A stretch of 64,000 nucleotides of DNA from Tsukamurella conjunctivitidis. GTDB lineage: Bacteria; Actinomycetota; Actinomycetes; Mycobacteriales; Mycobacteriaceae. A program made the position numbers and the translations under genes. The stretch is taken from positions 1 through 64,000 of the forward strand of contig NZ_VIGX01000013.1 of the NCBI RefSeq assembly GCF_007858475.1, written 5' to 3'. The notes under the pieces were generated by a model. The model was not told the DNA's origin and did no database searches. It saw only the letters and a program-made list of their open reading frames with translations. Numbering within the stretch: the first letter of the stretch is position 1; every line of letters begins with the position of its first letter. Below, piece by piece: positions 44,357 through 53,117 of the stretch.

Positions 44357-44679
44357 GCAAGGCGCACGCAGCGCGCGTCGACGGGGTCGTCGCCGCGGTG
44401 ACGGCCATCGACGGCGTCGTGGACGTCCACGCCGGCGGCCCCGGCTCGCCCGCTACCCACCTGCCGGGCCGGACGGTCCGCGGGATCCGCCTCGACGACG
44501 AGGGCGGGCAGGTCTGCGTCGTCCTCGAGTTCCGCCGCGACATCGACCTCGTCGACCTCGCGGACCGGGTCCGACGGGCGGCGACCGACGCTGCGGGGGT
44601 CCCCGTCGACGTCGTCGTGTCCGACATCGTGGTCTCCGACCTCCCGGAGTCCGCTTCTTCGAAGGAGTACACCGCATGA
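44353..44679 (+). CDS. Second, short Asp23-like protein
   Basis: 108-aa protein, GTG start overlapping the previous TGA. VVAAVTAIDGVVDVHAGGPG, VCVVLEFRRDIDLVDLADRV and VPVDVVVSDIVV follow a condensed Asp23 pattern. Probably a partner of the first Asp23 protein. Confidence 0.75.
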   Translation: MSKAHAARVDGVVAAVTAIDGVVDVHAGGPGSPATHLPGRTVRGIRLDDEGGQVCVVLEFRRDIDLVDLADRVRRAATDAAGVPVDVVVSDIVVSDLPESASSKEYTA

Positions 44680-44861
44680 CACCAGGGAACTTCACCGTCT
44701 GGGGAGGCGTGATCGGCCTCCTGGTGGCGATCGCCGTCGTCGTCGGCGGGCTCGTCGGCTTCCTGCTCGCGATCGTCCTCGGGGTGGCCGGCATGGCCGT
44801 GGGTGCCCACTTCGACGGCCTGATCGACCTCACCGCTCTGCGGCGGCGCGACCGGAGCTGA
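44676..44861 (+). CDS. DUF2273-type small membrane protein
   Basis: 61 aa with one long or two short hydrophobic helices (VWGGVIGLLVAIAVVVGGLV) and a basic end. DUF2273 proteins accompany Asp23/AmaP operons. ATGA overlap upstream. Confidence 0.78.
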   Translation: MTPGNFTVWGGVIGLLVAIAVVVGGLVGFLLAIVLGVAGMAVGAHFDGLIDLTALRRRDRS

Positions 44862-44863
44862 CC

Positions 44864-45667
44864 ATGACCACCGAATCGGTCACTCCCGATACCGCACCCG
44901 ACGCCACCGATGCACCCGGCCGGTCGGGCGCGGAGCGGGCGGTCGAGACCGCCGACCGGGGTCGCACCGTGATCGACGACCGCGTGCGGCGCAAGCTGAT
45001 CGAGCACGCCGTCCTGACGGTGCCCGGCACCGAACGCCGCCGGGGGCTGGCGACCCGGCAGCTCCCGGCCGTCCGGTTCGCCGATCGCGACCGGAACGAC
45101 GTCGACGTGCAGATCGCGGCCGAATGGCCGCTCGACGCCGCCCGCCTGGTCCCGTCCGTGCGCACCGCCATCGATGACGAACTCGCCCGCAGCCTCGGTT
45201 CCACCCCGGAGGACGTCCACGTGCACATCACCCGCATCAGCGACGAGCGCACGACCTCCGCCGCCGCGTTCGCGCACCGACGCCCCCTCCCCGAGCGGGA
45301 GGAGCCGACGGCGGCACGGACCCTGCGCAAGCAGGCGCCCCGCCGGACCGCCGGAGCGAGCATCGCGACGGTTCCGCTCCTGCTGTGCGTCCTGGCTCTC
45401 GGCGTCCTCGCCGTGCGCGACACCGTCGTCTCGCTGGGATGGGTGGCGGGCCACCGATGGCTCGACACGGTCCCCCGCATCGCGGACGACGTGCAGTGGG
45501 CCTGGTGGGCGTGGCCGGCGACGATCGGTGCGATCGTGCTGGGCCTGGTGCTGCTCATCGCGGCCGTGAAACCGCGGCGGCGCAGCCACGCGCCGGTGAC
45601 CGACGACCTCTGGTTCAGCCGGCGCATCGCCGCCGACCGCCGCACCGCCGAGGAGGTGGCCCGATGA
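44864..45667 (+). CDS. DUF6286-type membrane protein of the Asp23 operon
   Basis: 267 aa. The soluble N-terminal part (VRRKLIEHAVLTVPGTERRR, VQIAAEWPLDAARLVPSVRT, VHVHITRI) again resembles an Asp23 domain; two transmembrane helices follow near 170-190 and 220-240. It would place an Asp23-like domain at the membrane. Coupled to the AmaP gene by an ATGA overlap. Confidence 0.75.
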   Translation: MTTESVTPDTAPDATDAPGRSGAERAVETADRGRTVIDDRVRRKLIEHAVLTVPGTERRRGLATRQLPAVRFADRDRNDVDVQIAAEWPLDAARLVPSVRTAIDDELARSLGSTPEDVHVHITRISDERTTSAAAFAHRRPLPEREEPTAARTLRKQAPRRTAGASIATVPLLLCVLALGVLAVRDTVVSLGWVAGHRWLDTVPRIADDVQWAWWAWPATIGAIVLGLVLLIAAVKPRRRSHAPVTDDLWFSRRIAADRRTAEEVAR

Positions 45668-46257
45668 AGACCTCGACCCGCGTGATCGACCGGCTGGTCG
45701 CCGGCCTGGTCGGGATCGTCCTGCTCGGCGGGGGCCTCTGGGCCCTCGGCTACCGGCTCGGCCAGCGCACGGCCACGGACGCCACCCGCCGGGTGTCGAC
45801 CGCGACCATCACGCGGCTGCCCGACGAACCGTGGTGGCCCGCCGTGATCGGCGCAGCCGGCGTGGTGCTGATCCTCGGCACGCTGTGGCTGCTGGTGCGG
45901 CACCTGCGGAGCGCGTCCACGCGCACCGTCCCCACCGACGGTGGCGGCACCGTCGACCTGGGCCGGGTCGGCGACGCGGTCGCCGCGGACCTGTCGCGGA
46001 GCCCGCTGATCCGCCGGGCCCGGCCGTCGACCGTCGTGGAGAAGGGCCGGCCGATCGTCCGGATGGCGGTCAGCGTCGTCCCCGACGCGTCGGTCGAGGA
46101 CCTGACGGCGCTCGCGTCGGCAGCACGACGCGAGGTCACCGCGGCCACCAACCCCGACGTCGGCTTCCAGATCCTGGTGAACGACCGGCGGGGCGACAAA
46201 GGACTTGGGGAACGCCCCCGAGAAGAGGAACACCGAACGATCTCCGAGAGGACATAG
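45664..46257 (+). CDS. amaP: AmaP-like alkaline shock response membrane anchor
   Basis: 197 aa. Two N-terminal transmembrane segments (LVAGLVGIVLLGGGLWALGY, about 11-30, and VIGAAGVVLILGTLWLLVRH, about 62-81) flank a loop; the C-terminal cytoplasmic domain has VVEKGRPIVRMAVSVVPDAS. Matches the AmaP/YtxG layout that anchors Asp23. Confidence 0.78.
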   Translation: MKTSTRVIDRLVAGLVGIVLLGGGLWALGYRLGQRTATDATRRVSTATITRLPDEPWWPAVIGAAGVVLILGTLWLLVRHLRSASTRTVPTDGGGTVDLGRVGDAVAADLSRSPLIRRARPSTVVEKGRPIVRMAVSVVPDASVEDLTALASAARREVTAATNPDVGFQILVNDRRGDKGLGERPREEEHRTISERT

Positions 46258-46259
46258 GC

Positions 46260-46469
46260 ATGGGAATCGCAGACGACGCCAAGAACAAGGCCGAGGACCT
46301 CAAGGGTCGCGCGAAGGAGGCCGCGGGCGCGGCCACCGGCGATGACGATCTCAAGGCCGAGGGCCAGGCCGATCAGGGCCTCGCGGCGGCGAAGGAGAAG
46401 ATCGCGGACGCGGCCGACAAGGTCAAGGAGGGCGTCGACGCCGTCAAGGACAAGCTGACCGGTAACTGA
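46260..46469 (+). CDS. CsbD family stress protein (first copy)
   Basis: 69-aa Ala/Lys/Asp-rich helical protein, MGIADDAKNKAEDLKGRAKE ... VKDKLTGN. CsbD proteins are general-stress proteins of unknown activity. GAGAGGA precedes the ATG, 2 nt after the AmaP stop. Confidence 0.85.
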   Translation: MGIADDAKNKAEDLKGRAKEAAGAATGDDDLKAEGQADQGLAAAKEKIADAADKVKEGVDAVKDKLTGN

Positions 46470-46510
46470 ATCCGCCCAGGTGGGACGCGATTGCAAACGT
46501 TCACCCAGCG

Positions 46511-46554
46511 GGACGGCCCCTGCTCTTGCACAATCAAAGCCTCGGGGGCCGTCC
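46511..46554 (+). terminator. Hairpin between the two CsbD genes
   Basis: GGACGGCCCC (46511) pairs with GGGGCCGTCC (46545) around a 24-nt loop. It could attenuate or end the operon, making the second CsbD gene differently expressed. Confidence 0.45.
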
Positions 46555-46591
46555 TCGGGTCAGTACATCGTGTTCACCGGAAGGCAACGAC

Positions 46592-46777
46592 ATGAGTTTC
46601 GCAGACGACGCGAAGAGCAAGGCCGAGGATCTGAAGGGCCGTGCCCAGGAGGCCGCCAGCAAGGTGCAGGGCGACATCGATTCGGCCGCCGCCACCGCCA
46701 AGGAGAAGGCCGCCGAGTTCGGCGACAAGGTCAAGGGCGAGGCGAACTCCCTCAAGGACAAGCTCTCGGGCGACTGA
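46592..46777 (+). CDS. CsbD-like stress protein (second copy)
   Basis: 61 aa, MSFADDAKSKAEDLKGRAQE ... LKDKLSGD. It shares its first 19 residues with the upstream copy at most positions, so it is a tandem duplicate that has shortened. GGAAGG precedes the ATG. Confidence 0.82.
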   Translation: MSFADDAKSKAEDLKGRAQEAASKVQGDIDSAAATAKEKAAEFGDKVKGEANSLKDKLSGD

Positions 46778-46793
46778 CGCACCGCAGTACTGA

Positions 46794-46826
46794 CACCGAG
46801 GCCGGTCGCCGCGACCGGCCTCGGTG
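46794..46826 (+). terminator. Terminator hairpin ending the stress operon
   Basis: Perfect 15-bp stem (46794-46808 with 46812-46826), 3-nt loop. Confidence 0.75.
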
Positions 46827-46850
46827 CTCCGCCGGGGCGAACCGGCGGTC

Positions 46851-46856
46851 TACCCT
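46851..46856 (+). promoter_or_regulatory. -10 element of a leaderless aminotransferase promoter
   Basis: TACCCT, six nucleotides, then GTG at 46863. This spacing favours the second of two adjacent GTG codons. Confidence 0.45.
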
Positions 46857-46862
46857 GGCGTG

Positions 46863-47954
46863 GTGGCCACTGAGAACCCGTCCCGCCCCGCGCCGCTGAG
46901 CATCCGCTCCGATCTCGACGCCCTCCCCGCGTACGTCCCGGGGAAGTCCGCGCCCGGTGCGATCAAGCTCGCCTCCAACGAGATCGTCGACGGCCCGCTG
47001 CCGTCCGTCGCCGCCGCCCTCACGGAGGTGCTGCGCAGCGCGAACCGGTATCCCGACAACGGCGCCACGGCACTCAAGGCCGAGCTGGCGAAGCTCACGG
47101 GCGCCACCGAGGAACAGGTGCACGCGGGCTGCGGATCCGTGGCGCTGTGCCAGGACCTGGTGCAGGTCACCTGCCGTCCGGGCGACGAGGTGATCTTCGC
47201 GTGGCGCAGTTTCGAGGCCTACCCGATCGTCACCCGGGTCGTCGGCGCGACGCCGGTCCAGGTCCCGCTCACCGCCGACCACGAACACGACCTCGATGCG
47301 ATGGCCGCCGCGATCACCGACCGCACGCGCCTGATCTTCATCTGCAACCCGAACAACCCGACCGGCACGACGGTCTCCGCGGAGGCGCTCGAGGCGTTCC
47401 TGGAGAAGGTGCCGCCCCACGTCGTCGTGGCCCTCGACGAGGCCTACTACGAGTACCACCGCGCCAACGAGCAGACGGGCGAGCGCATCGACGGTGCCGC
47501 CCTGATCTCCCGGCACCGCAACGTGATCGCGTTGCGCACCTTCTCCAAGGCCTACGGGCTCGCGGGCCTGCGCGTGGGCTACGCCATCGCCGATCCGGAG
47601 CTGATCGCCGCGCTCACCAAGGTCCACCTCCCCTTCTCCGTCAGCGTCCCCGCGCAGGCCGCCGCGATCGCCTCGCTGCACGCGGGCGACGAGTTGCTCG
47701 CCCGCACCGAGGCCGTCGTCGCCGAACGCGCCCGCGTCCGGGAGGCGCTGCTGGGCGCCGGATTCGAGGTCCCGCACACGCAGGCGAACTTCGTCTGGCT
47801 GCCCCTGGGCGCCGATGCCCTGCGGTTCACCGCCGACGCCGCCGAGGCGGGCCTTCTGGTCCGGGGCTTCGACGGGGCCGGGGTCCGCGTCACCGTGACC
47901 GATCCCGAGGAGAACGACGCCTTCCTCGCCTTCGCCACGGGGTGGCGGCGGTGA
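46863..47954 (+). CDS. pat: Aromatic/histidinol-phosphate aminotransferase (Pat/HisC2 type)
   Basis: 363-aa fold-type I PLP enzyme like M. tuberculosis Rv3772. LASNEIVDGPLPSV, NRYPDNGATALKAELAKLTG, FICNPNNPTGT, LDEAYYEYHR and the PLP-Lys segment RTFSKAYGLAGLRVGYAIA. Likely transaminates phenylpyruvate; whether it also serves histidine synthesis cannot be told here. There are no his genes nearby. It overlaps the thioesterase start by 4 nt. Confidence 0.88.
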   Translation: MATENPSRPAPLSIRSDLDALPAYVPGKSAPGAIKLASNEIVDGPLPSVAAALTEVLRSANRYPDNGATALKAELAKLTGATEEQVHAGCGSVALCQDLVQVTCRPGDEVIFAWRSFEAYPIVTRVVGATPVQVPLTADHEHDLDAMAAAITDRTRLIFICNPNNPTGTTVSAEALEAFLEKVPPHVVVALDEAYYEYHRANEQTGERIDGAALISRHRNVIALRTFSKAYGLAGLRVGYAIADPELIAALTKVHLPFSVSVPAQAAAIASLHAGDELLARTEAVVAERARVREALLGAGFEVPHTQANFVWLPLGADALRFTADAAEAGLLVRGFDGAGVRVTVTDPEENDAFLAFATGWRR

Positions 47955-48385
47955 GCCTCGGCAGGTACGAGTTCGCCTTCACCGCACACGTTCCCGTGCG
48001 CTGGTCGGATATGGACGCGCTGGGCCACGTCAACCACGCGCGGATGGTGACGCTGCTGGAGGAGGCGCGCATTCAATGGCTGCTCTCCGCCGGCGAGAAG
48101 TACGCGCCGCTGATCAAGAGCGCCTTCATCGCCGACGTCGCGATCAAGTACAAGGCGCAGCTGTACCACGAGGATTCGCCGGTCCAGGTGGGCATGTACA
48201 TCGCGTCGAACCGCAGCGTCGACTTCACCATCGGCTACGAGGTGCGGGCCCGCGAAGCGGCTCCGGAGTCGAAGCCCGCGATCCTCGCGACCACGCAGAT
48301 GGCCGTGGTCGACATCGACAAGCGCAGCCTGCGGCGCCTCACCGACGAGGAGAAGTCCTACCTGGCGTCCTGGTCGCGCGGCTGA
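47951..48385 (+). CDS. Hotdog-fold acyl-CoA thioesterase (4HBT family)
   Basis: 144 aa. VRWSDMDALGHVNHARMVTL is the 4-hydroxybenzoyl-CoA thioesterase active-site segment with Asp; FIADVAIKYKAQLYHEDSPV follows. GTG start inside the previous stop (GTGA). Its 3' end overlaps the convergent gene by 28 bp. Acyl substrate unknown. Confidence 0.87.
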   Translation: MSLGRYEFAFTAHVPVRWSDMDALGHVNHARMVTLLEEARIQWLLSAGEKYAPLIKSAFIADVAIKYKAQLYHEDSPVQVGMYIASNRSVDFTIGYEVRAREAAPESKPAILATTQMAVVDIDKRSLRRLTDEEKSYLASWSRG

Positions 48386-49593
48386 GCCGGGGCCGGCTTC
48401 CACGCCTTCGGCGCCTCGCCCGGCAGCGCCGCTCCGGGGCGGGCGCCGTCTCGACCGCCGGCCCCGGCCGAGGGCCCGGCAGGGCCGTGTCCCCCGCCCG
48501 GCAGAGCACGCCGCGCACCGTCGGGCAGCGCGGGCGGGAGGTCGCCGCGCGCGCCCATGATCTGACCGGCGACGCGGCGCGCGCTCTGCGTGGAGATCTC
48601 GCGCTCGCCCGCGCGCTGCACCAGCTCGTGGATCTGTTGGTCGATCGACTCGATGGACATGCGCCGCGGACGCTTGGAATCCGCGACGTCCACGAGGTCG
48701 CCCACGTGGGTGAGCGCGGTGACCCGGTCGACGAGCTCGTCCCACACCTTGTCGAGCTCGCCCGCGCGGGTGCCGTCGGCGAGGCCGGGCGCGTAGCGCA
48801 GCTGACCCCACACCGACTTGAGCTGCACGACGTCGGCGGAGATCTGCACCAGGTCGGTCGGCAGGTCGAGCTGGCCGAGTTGCTCGTCGAACTCGCCGGC
48901 GCTCACCGAGCGGGAGTAACTGACCTTGTCGTAGACGAGGCCCGCGACGAAGAGCAGCACGTCGTAGCGGTCCTCGAAGACGAGTAGGCCCTCGTCGGGG
49001 GCGCCGTGTCCGTCGACCCAGCCCGCGAGCTGCGGCGCGAGCCGCAGGGCCGGCCCGGCCACTCGCGCGACGGTGCGTGCGGCTACCGCCGCGGCCGACG
49101 GGGTCACCGGCAGCGGGGTCAGGCACAGCGCGTCGAACAGGGCGTCGCGCTCGTCCAGGTCGAGGTGCACCGCGTCCTTGCGCGCGCGGCGCACCGCGCG
49201 CACGCCCGCGGCGAAGGACAGCCGGTTGAGGGTGAAGGCGTGCCGGAAGCCCGCCAGCTTGCGCCGGGCATCGGCGGCGCGGACGGCGTCGGCCGCCGCC
49301 CTGGCCTGCTGCAGCGGGTTCGGCGGAGTACCGTCGGCGGCCGGTGCGGGCACCTCGTGCTCGGCGATCCGGCTGAGCCGGCGCAGCTTGGAGTAGCCGC
49401 CGATGTCCGGGAAGGCCCGCTCGGTGTCGAAGCGGTTGAGCACCACTTCACGAGCAGCGGGCGACAGGTGTCCGGCGCCGATGAGCAGCGCCGCCTCGTC
49501 GGAGAGCTCCCGGCGCGGCATGGGAATGGCGCGCGCATCGCACCACCGGCGCACCGGTGCCTCGATGTGCACCTCAGGCTCCTGCGCGGACAT
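48358..49593 (-). CDS. Conserved hypothetical protein (411 aa)
   Basis: No family recognised. Mostly helical and charged: RRELSDEAALLIGAGHLSPA, FRHAFTLNRLSFAAGVRAVR, LLVFEDRYDVLLFVAGLVYD and MSIESIDQQIHELVQRAGER. The last 70 residues are Gly/Pro/Ala-rich. There is no signal peptide or membrane segment. Its start overlaps the acyltransferase stop by 20 bp on the same strand, so they are cotranscribed. Confidence 0.72.
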   Translation of the reverse strand: MSAQEPEVHIEAPVRRWCDARAIPMPRRELSDEAALLIGAGHLSPAAREVVLNRFDTERAFPDIGGYSKLRRLSRIAEHEVPAPAADGTPPNPLQQARAAADAVRAADARRKLAGFRHAFTLNRLSFAAGVRAVRRARKDAVHLDLDERDALFDALCLTPLPVTPSAAAVAARTVARVAGPALRLAPQLAGWVDGHGAPDEGLLVFEDRYDVLLFVAGLVYDKVSYSRSVSAGEFDEQLGQLDLPTDLVQISADVVQLKSVWGQLRYAPGLADGTRAGELDKVWDELVDRVTALTHVGDLVDVADSKRPRRMSIESIDQQIHELVQRAGEREISTQSARRVAGQIMGARGDLPPALPDGARRALPGGGHGPAGPSAGAGGRDGARPGAALPGEAPKAWKPAPAQPRDQDAR

Positions 49594-50716
49594 CCGTCAC
49601 CCCCTTCTCCGTCGTCGTGCGCCTTTCATCATCCCCGAAGGGCAGGGCGGCGCGCAGCGCCCACGCGAGCGGGATGCTGACCGCGGAGGTCGCGAGGAAG
49701 GCCACGGCGATGTTCCCGGTGAAGGGCCGCCAGCCGAGGACGTCGAGGAGCAGCACGTCCATGACGATGAGGTGCACCAGGAAATACTCGTAGGAGATCC
49801 CGCCGAGCCACACAATCGGACGGCTGCCCAGCAGTCGGTGGTAGAGCGATCCGGAGTGCGGTGCGAGCCCGAGCGGTGCGATCAGCGCGGCCGCGATCAC
49901 CAGGTACAACGCGGATTTCACGATGGCCTCGACGGGACTCCTCGGCACCATCGTGGGCGGCCCGCCGATCACGGGCAGCGCGGAGACGACGAAGGCGAGC
50001 AGCGCCACCGCGAGGCAGGCGGCCGTGGCGCCGCGCGGCCACCGTCGGGCCTGCGCGGCCGCCACGGTCAGGGCCATCCCCGCCAGGAACCACCAGAGGT
50101 AGGCGGGCGGCCACATGCGGGCCGTGAGCTCGATGGACGGGGCGATCACGATCCACACCGGGGTGATCGCGGCGAGCGCAGCGAGGCCGGCGAGCAGCCT
50201 CCCGGGATGCCACCGATACCGGCACAGCAGCGCGGTCAGTATCCACCCGATCAGCGGGAGCGCGAGGTAGAAGGCCATCTCGACGGCCAGGCTCCACGCC
50301 TGCGTGAGGCCGACCCGCAGGTGCCCGAAGCCGTAGATCTGGGTGAAGGTGAGGTTCCGGACGAGACCGTCGATCCCGCCGCCGGACGGATTGGGTTCGT
50401 GCCGGACGAGGCCCAGCGCGTACACGACGATCACGACCACCCAGTACGCCGGGACGACGCGCCGGAACCGGTGCCAGGCGTACCGTCGCAGGTCCGGCTG
50501 CTGAGCGGAACCGTCCTGCAGCAGGCGCACCCACGGCCGGAACAGCAGGAACCCCGAGAGCGCGAAGAAGATCGGCACACCGATCTCGAACCGCGCCCAG
50601 AGGTGGCCGACGAAGTCGTCGGTGTAGTGCCCCGTCGAGAAGGCGGCGTGCGTCAGGCACACCGTGGCCGCCGCGACGGCGCGCAGCCCGGTGAGCGGCG
50701 CTACCCGACTCTGCAT
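49574..50716 (-). CDS. Acyltransferase 3 (OafA/NodX) membrane protein
   Basis: 380 aa, about ten transmembrane helices. Starts MQSRVAPLTGLRAVAAATVC with the catalytic His in LTHAAFSTGHY; IFFALSGFLLFRPWVR, WHRFRRVVPAYWVV and ISYEYFLVHLIVM are family landmarks. Transfers acyl groups to an envelope carbohydrate or lipid; target unknown. Confidence 0.87.
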   Translation of the reverse strand: MQSRVAPLTGLRAVAAATVCLTHAAFSTGHYTDDFVGHLWARFEIGVPIFFALSGFLLFRPWVRLLQDGSAQQPDLRRYAWHRFRRVVPAYWVVVIVVYALGLVRHEPNPSGGGIDGLVRNLTFTQIYGFGHLRVGLTQAWSLAVEMAFYLALPLIGWILTALLCRYRWHPGRLLAGLAALAAITPVWIVIAPSIELTARMWPPAYLWWFLAGMALTVAAAQARRWPRGATAACLAVALLAFVVSALPVIGGPPTMVPRSPVEAIVKSALYLVIAAALIAPLGLAPHSGSLYHRLLGSRPIVWLGGISYEYFLVHLIVMDVLLLDVLGWRPFTGNIAVAFLATSAVSIPLAWALRAALPFGDDERRTTTEKGVTDVRAGA

Positions 50717-50793
50717 CCGTTCATCTTGCCCGCCCGACCCCGGGGCTCGTCCAGCGCCCGGGCGGCGCTCGACCGGGCCCGACGGTGCGCGGC

Positions 50794-51759
50794 TCACGCG
50801 CCGGGCGCCGCCCGGAAGGCCCGGCGGTAGCCGAGCGGCGTCATGCCGGTGTCGCGCCGCAGGTGGGCCCGTAGACCGGCGCCCGTACCGAGCCCGGCGT
50901 CGCGGGCGACGGCGTCGACGGACAGCTCGGTGGTCTCCAGCAGCTCGCGGGCGCGGTCGAGCCGGCGGCGCAGGATCCACGCCCCCGGGGTCTGTCCGGT
51001 CTCCTCGCGGAACCGCCGGTTGAAGGTCCGCACCGACATCCCCGCCCGACGCGCGAGGACCTCCACCGACAGGTTCTCGTGCAGGTTGCGGGCGGCCCAG
51101 TCCCGCGGTTCGACGGTGCTGCCCGCCCCGCTCACCGGCACGGGCACGTCGATGAACTGGGCCTGCGTACCCTCGCGCGCGGGCGGGACGACGCAGTGTC
51201 GCGCGACCTTGTTCGCGACGGCGGCGCCGTGGTCGCTGCGGATCAGGTGCAGGCACAGGTCGAGCCCGGCGGCGAGGCCGGCGGAGGTGAAGACGTCGCC
51301 GTCGTCGGTGAACAGGACGTGGTCGACGAGCCCGACGGACGGGTAGAGCGCGCGCAGCTGCGCGCCGTACTTCCAGTGCGTGGTCACGCTCCGCCCGTCG
51401 AGCAGGCCCGCGGCGGCGAGCACGAAGGCGCCGGTGCAGATGGAGACGATGCGGGTGCCCGGCCGGATGGTGGCGAGCGCGGCGCGGACGTCGTCGGGCA
51501 GGGTGCCGTCGAACCGCGGACCGGCGATCTTCGTACCCGGCACGATCACCGTGTCGGCGAGGGCGAGTGCCTCGGGGCCCGCCTCGGGGGTGATCGCGTA
51601 GCCGCCGGTCGCGCGGACGGGATTCCGGTCGACGCCGCAGGTGATCACCCGGTAGAGAGGCCGGTCGGCCTCGTCGGTGGCCTCGGAGAAGCACATCGGC
51701 GGGATCGCGGCGTCGAAGCCGACGATCGGTTCCAGCAGCAGGACGGCGACGACATGCAT
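50794..51759 (-). CDS. GlxA-family regulator (DJ-1/PfpI domain + AraC HTH), second copy
   Basis: 321 aa. VSICTGAFVLAAAGLLDGRS and LDLCLHLIRSDHGAAVANKV mark the PfpI-like domain; the AraC part has VLARRAGMSVRTFNRRFREE and TGQTPGAWILRRRLDRAREL. Similar in plan to the gene at 20800-21789. Divergent from an MFS transporter with 28 bp between starts, so it probably regulates that gene. Confidence 0.88.
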   Translation of the reverse strand: MHVVAVLLLEPIVGFDAAIPPMCFSEATDEADRPLYRVITCGVDRNPVRATGGYAITPEAGPEALALADTVIVPGTKIAGPRFDGTLPDDVRAALATIRPGTRIVSICTGAFVLAAAGLLDGRSVTTHWKYGAQLRALYPSVGLVDHVLFTDDGDVFTSAGLAAGLDLCLHLIRSDHGAAVANKVARHCVVPPAREGTQAQFIDVPVPVSGAGSTVEPRDWAARNLHENLSVEVLARRAGMSVRTFNRRFREETGQTPGAWILRRRLDRARELLETTELSVDAVARDAGLGTGAGLRAHLRRDTGMTPLGYRRAFRAAPGA

Positions 51760-51774
51760 GGCACGATTCTTTCA

Positions 51775-51780
51775 TATCCT
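51775..51780 (+). promoter_or_regulatory. -10 element of a leaderless MFS-gene promoter
   Basis: TATCCT, seven nucleotides, ATG at 51788. Confidence 0.45.
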
Positions 51781-51787
51781 GTCATTA

Positions 51788-53113
51788 ATGCCACTGGTTC
51801 GAGTCCGCGGAATCCGGGAATCTGGTCCGGTGACTACACCGCTGAGGCGCCTGCGCGCGCCGCACTACGCCTGGATCGTGGCCGGCGTCGCCTTCGTGAC
51901 GATGCTGGGCGCGGCCGGTTTCCGGTCCGTCCCCGGTGTGATGATGGACCCGCTGCACATGGAGTTCGGCTGGTCGCACGCGACGATCGGCGCCGCCATG
52001 TCGGTGAACATGGCGCTCTTCGGGCTGACCGCCCCCTTCTCCGCGGCGCTCATGGACAAGCTGGGCGTGCGGCCGGTGGTGATCGGCGCGCTCACGCTCG
52101 TCGCCGCCGGCACCGGGCTCGCGGTCTTCATGACCGACGCCTGGCAGCTGGTGCTGCTGTGGGGCGTGCTGGTGGGGCTGGGTACCGGCTCGCTCTCGAC
52201 GGCCTTCGTCGCGACGATCGCCATGCGGTGGTTCGTCGCCCGTCGGGGCCTGGTCACCGGCGTGCTCACCGCGGCCAGCGCCACCGGTCAACTGATCTTC
52301 CTCCCGGTGGTCGCCGCGCTGTCGGAGGCGCACGGCTGGCGCACCGCGACCCTCGTGGTCACCGCCGTCGCCGTCGCGGTGATCCCCGTGGCCGGCCTGT
52401 TCCTGCGGTCGTGGCCGGCGCAGCTGGGCCTGCCGCCCTTCGGCGGCTCCGAGGTGGTGGCCCCGGCCGCCCCCGCCGGCGGCGCGGTGAAGGCGGCCTT
52501 CGCGGGCCTCGCGGCGGGCGCCCGGCGCCCCGCCTTCTGGCTGCTCGCCGCGAGCTTCGCCATCTGCGGCGCCACGACCAACGGCCTGCTGCAGACGCAC
52601 TTCATCCCCGCCGCCGGCGACCACGGGATGCCCGCCACCGCGGCCGCCTCGTTGCTCGCGCTCATCGGCGTCTTCGACGTGATCGGCACCATCGCCTCGG
52701 GCTGGCTCACCGACCGCGTCGACTCCCGGATCCTGCTCGTCGTCTACTACCTCGGGCGCGGACTGGCTCTCGCCCTGCTCCCCGCCCTGCTGTCGCCGGG
52801 GATCGCGCCGGGCCTGCTCGTCTTCATCCTGTTCTACGGCCTCGACTGGGTGGCGACGGTGCCGCCCACGATGGCGCTGGCCCGCGAGCACTTCGGCGAG
52901 TCGACCCCCGTCGTCTTCGGTTGGATCTTCGCCTCGCACCAGCTGGGTGCCGCCGTCGCGGCCTTCGGCGCCGGGTACATCCGCGACGCGTCGGGCGGCT
53001 ACGACCCGGCGTTCTACACCGCGGGCGCCCTCTGCGTGGCCGCCGCGGCGATGTGCTGGACGATCCCGCGGGCGCGCGCCCGGGCGGCCGAGCCGGAGCC
53101 GGTCGCCGTCTGA
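51788..53113 (+). CDS. MFS transporter
   Basis: 441 aa, twelve predicted helices. LRRLRAPHYAWIVAGVAFVT, AALMDKLGVRPVVIGALTLV (loop 2-3 motif), ATIAMRWFVARRGLVTGVLT (the RRG turn typical of the OFA/monocarboxylate branch) and the central Pro/Ala loop. ATG 51788 assumes a leaderless mRNA; GTG 51830 is an alternative with weak purines upstream. Substrate unknown; the GlxA-type neighbour suggests inducible export or uptake. Confidence 0.85.
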   Translation: MPLVRVRGIRESGPVTTPLRRLRAPHYAWIVAGVAFVTMLGAAGFRSVPGVMMDPLHMEFGWSHATIGAAMSVNMALFGLTAPFSAALMDKLGVRPVVIGALTLVAAGTGLAVFMTDAWQLVLLWGVLVGLGTGSLSTAFVATIAMRWFVARRGLVTGVLTAASATGQLIFLPVVAALSEAHGWRTATLVVTAVAVAVIPVAGLFLRSWPAQLGLPPFGGSEVVAPAAPAGGAVKAAFAGLAAGARRPAFWLLAASFAICGATTNGLLQTHFIPAAGDHGMPATAAASLLALIGVFDVIGTIASGWLTDRVDSRILLVVYYLGRGLALALLPALLSPGIAPGLLVFILFYGLDWVATVPPTMALAREHFGESTPVVFGWIFASHQLGAAVAAFGAGYIRDASGGYDPAFYTAGALCVAAAAMCWTIPRARARAAEPEPVAV

Positions 53114-53117
53114 GCCG

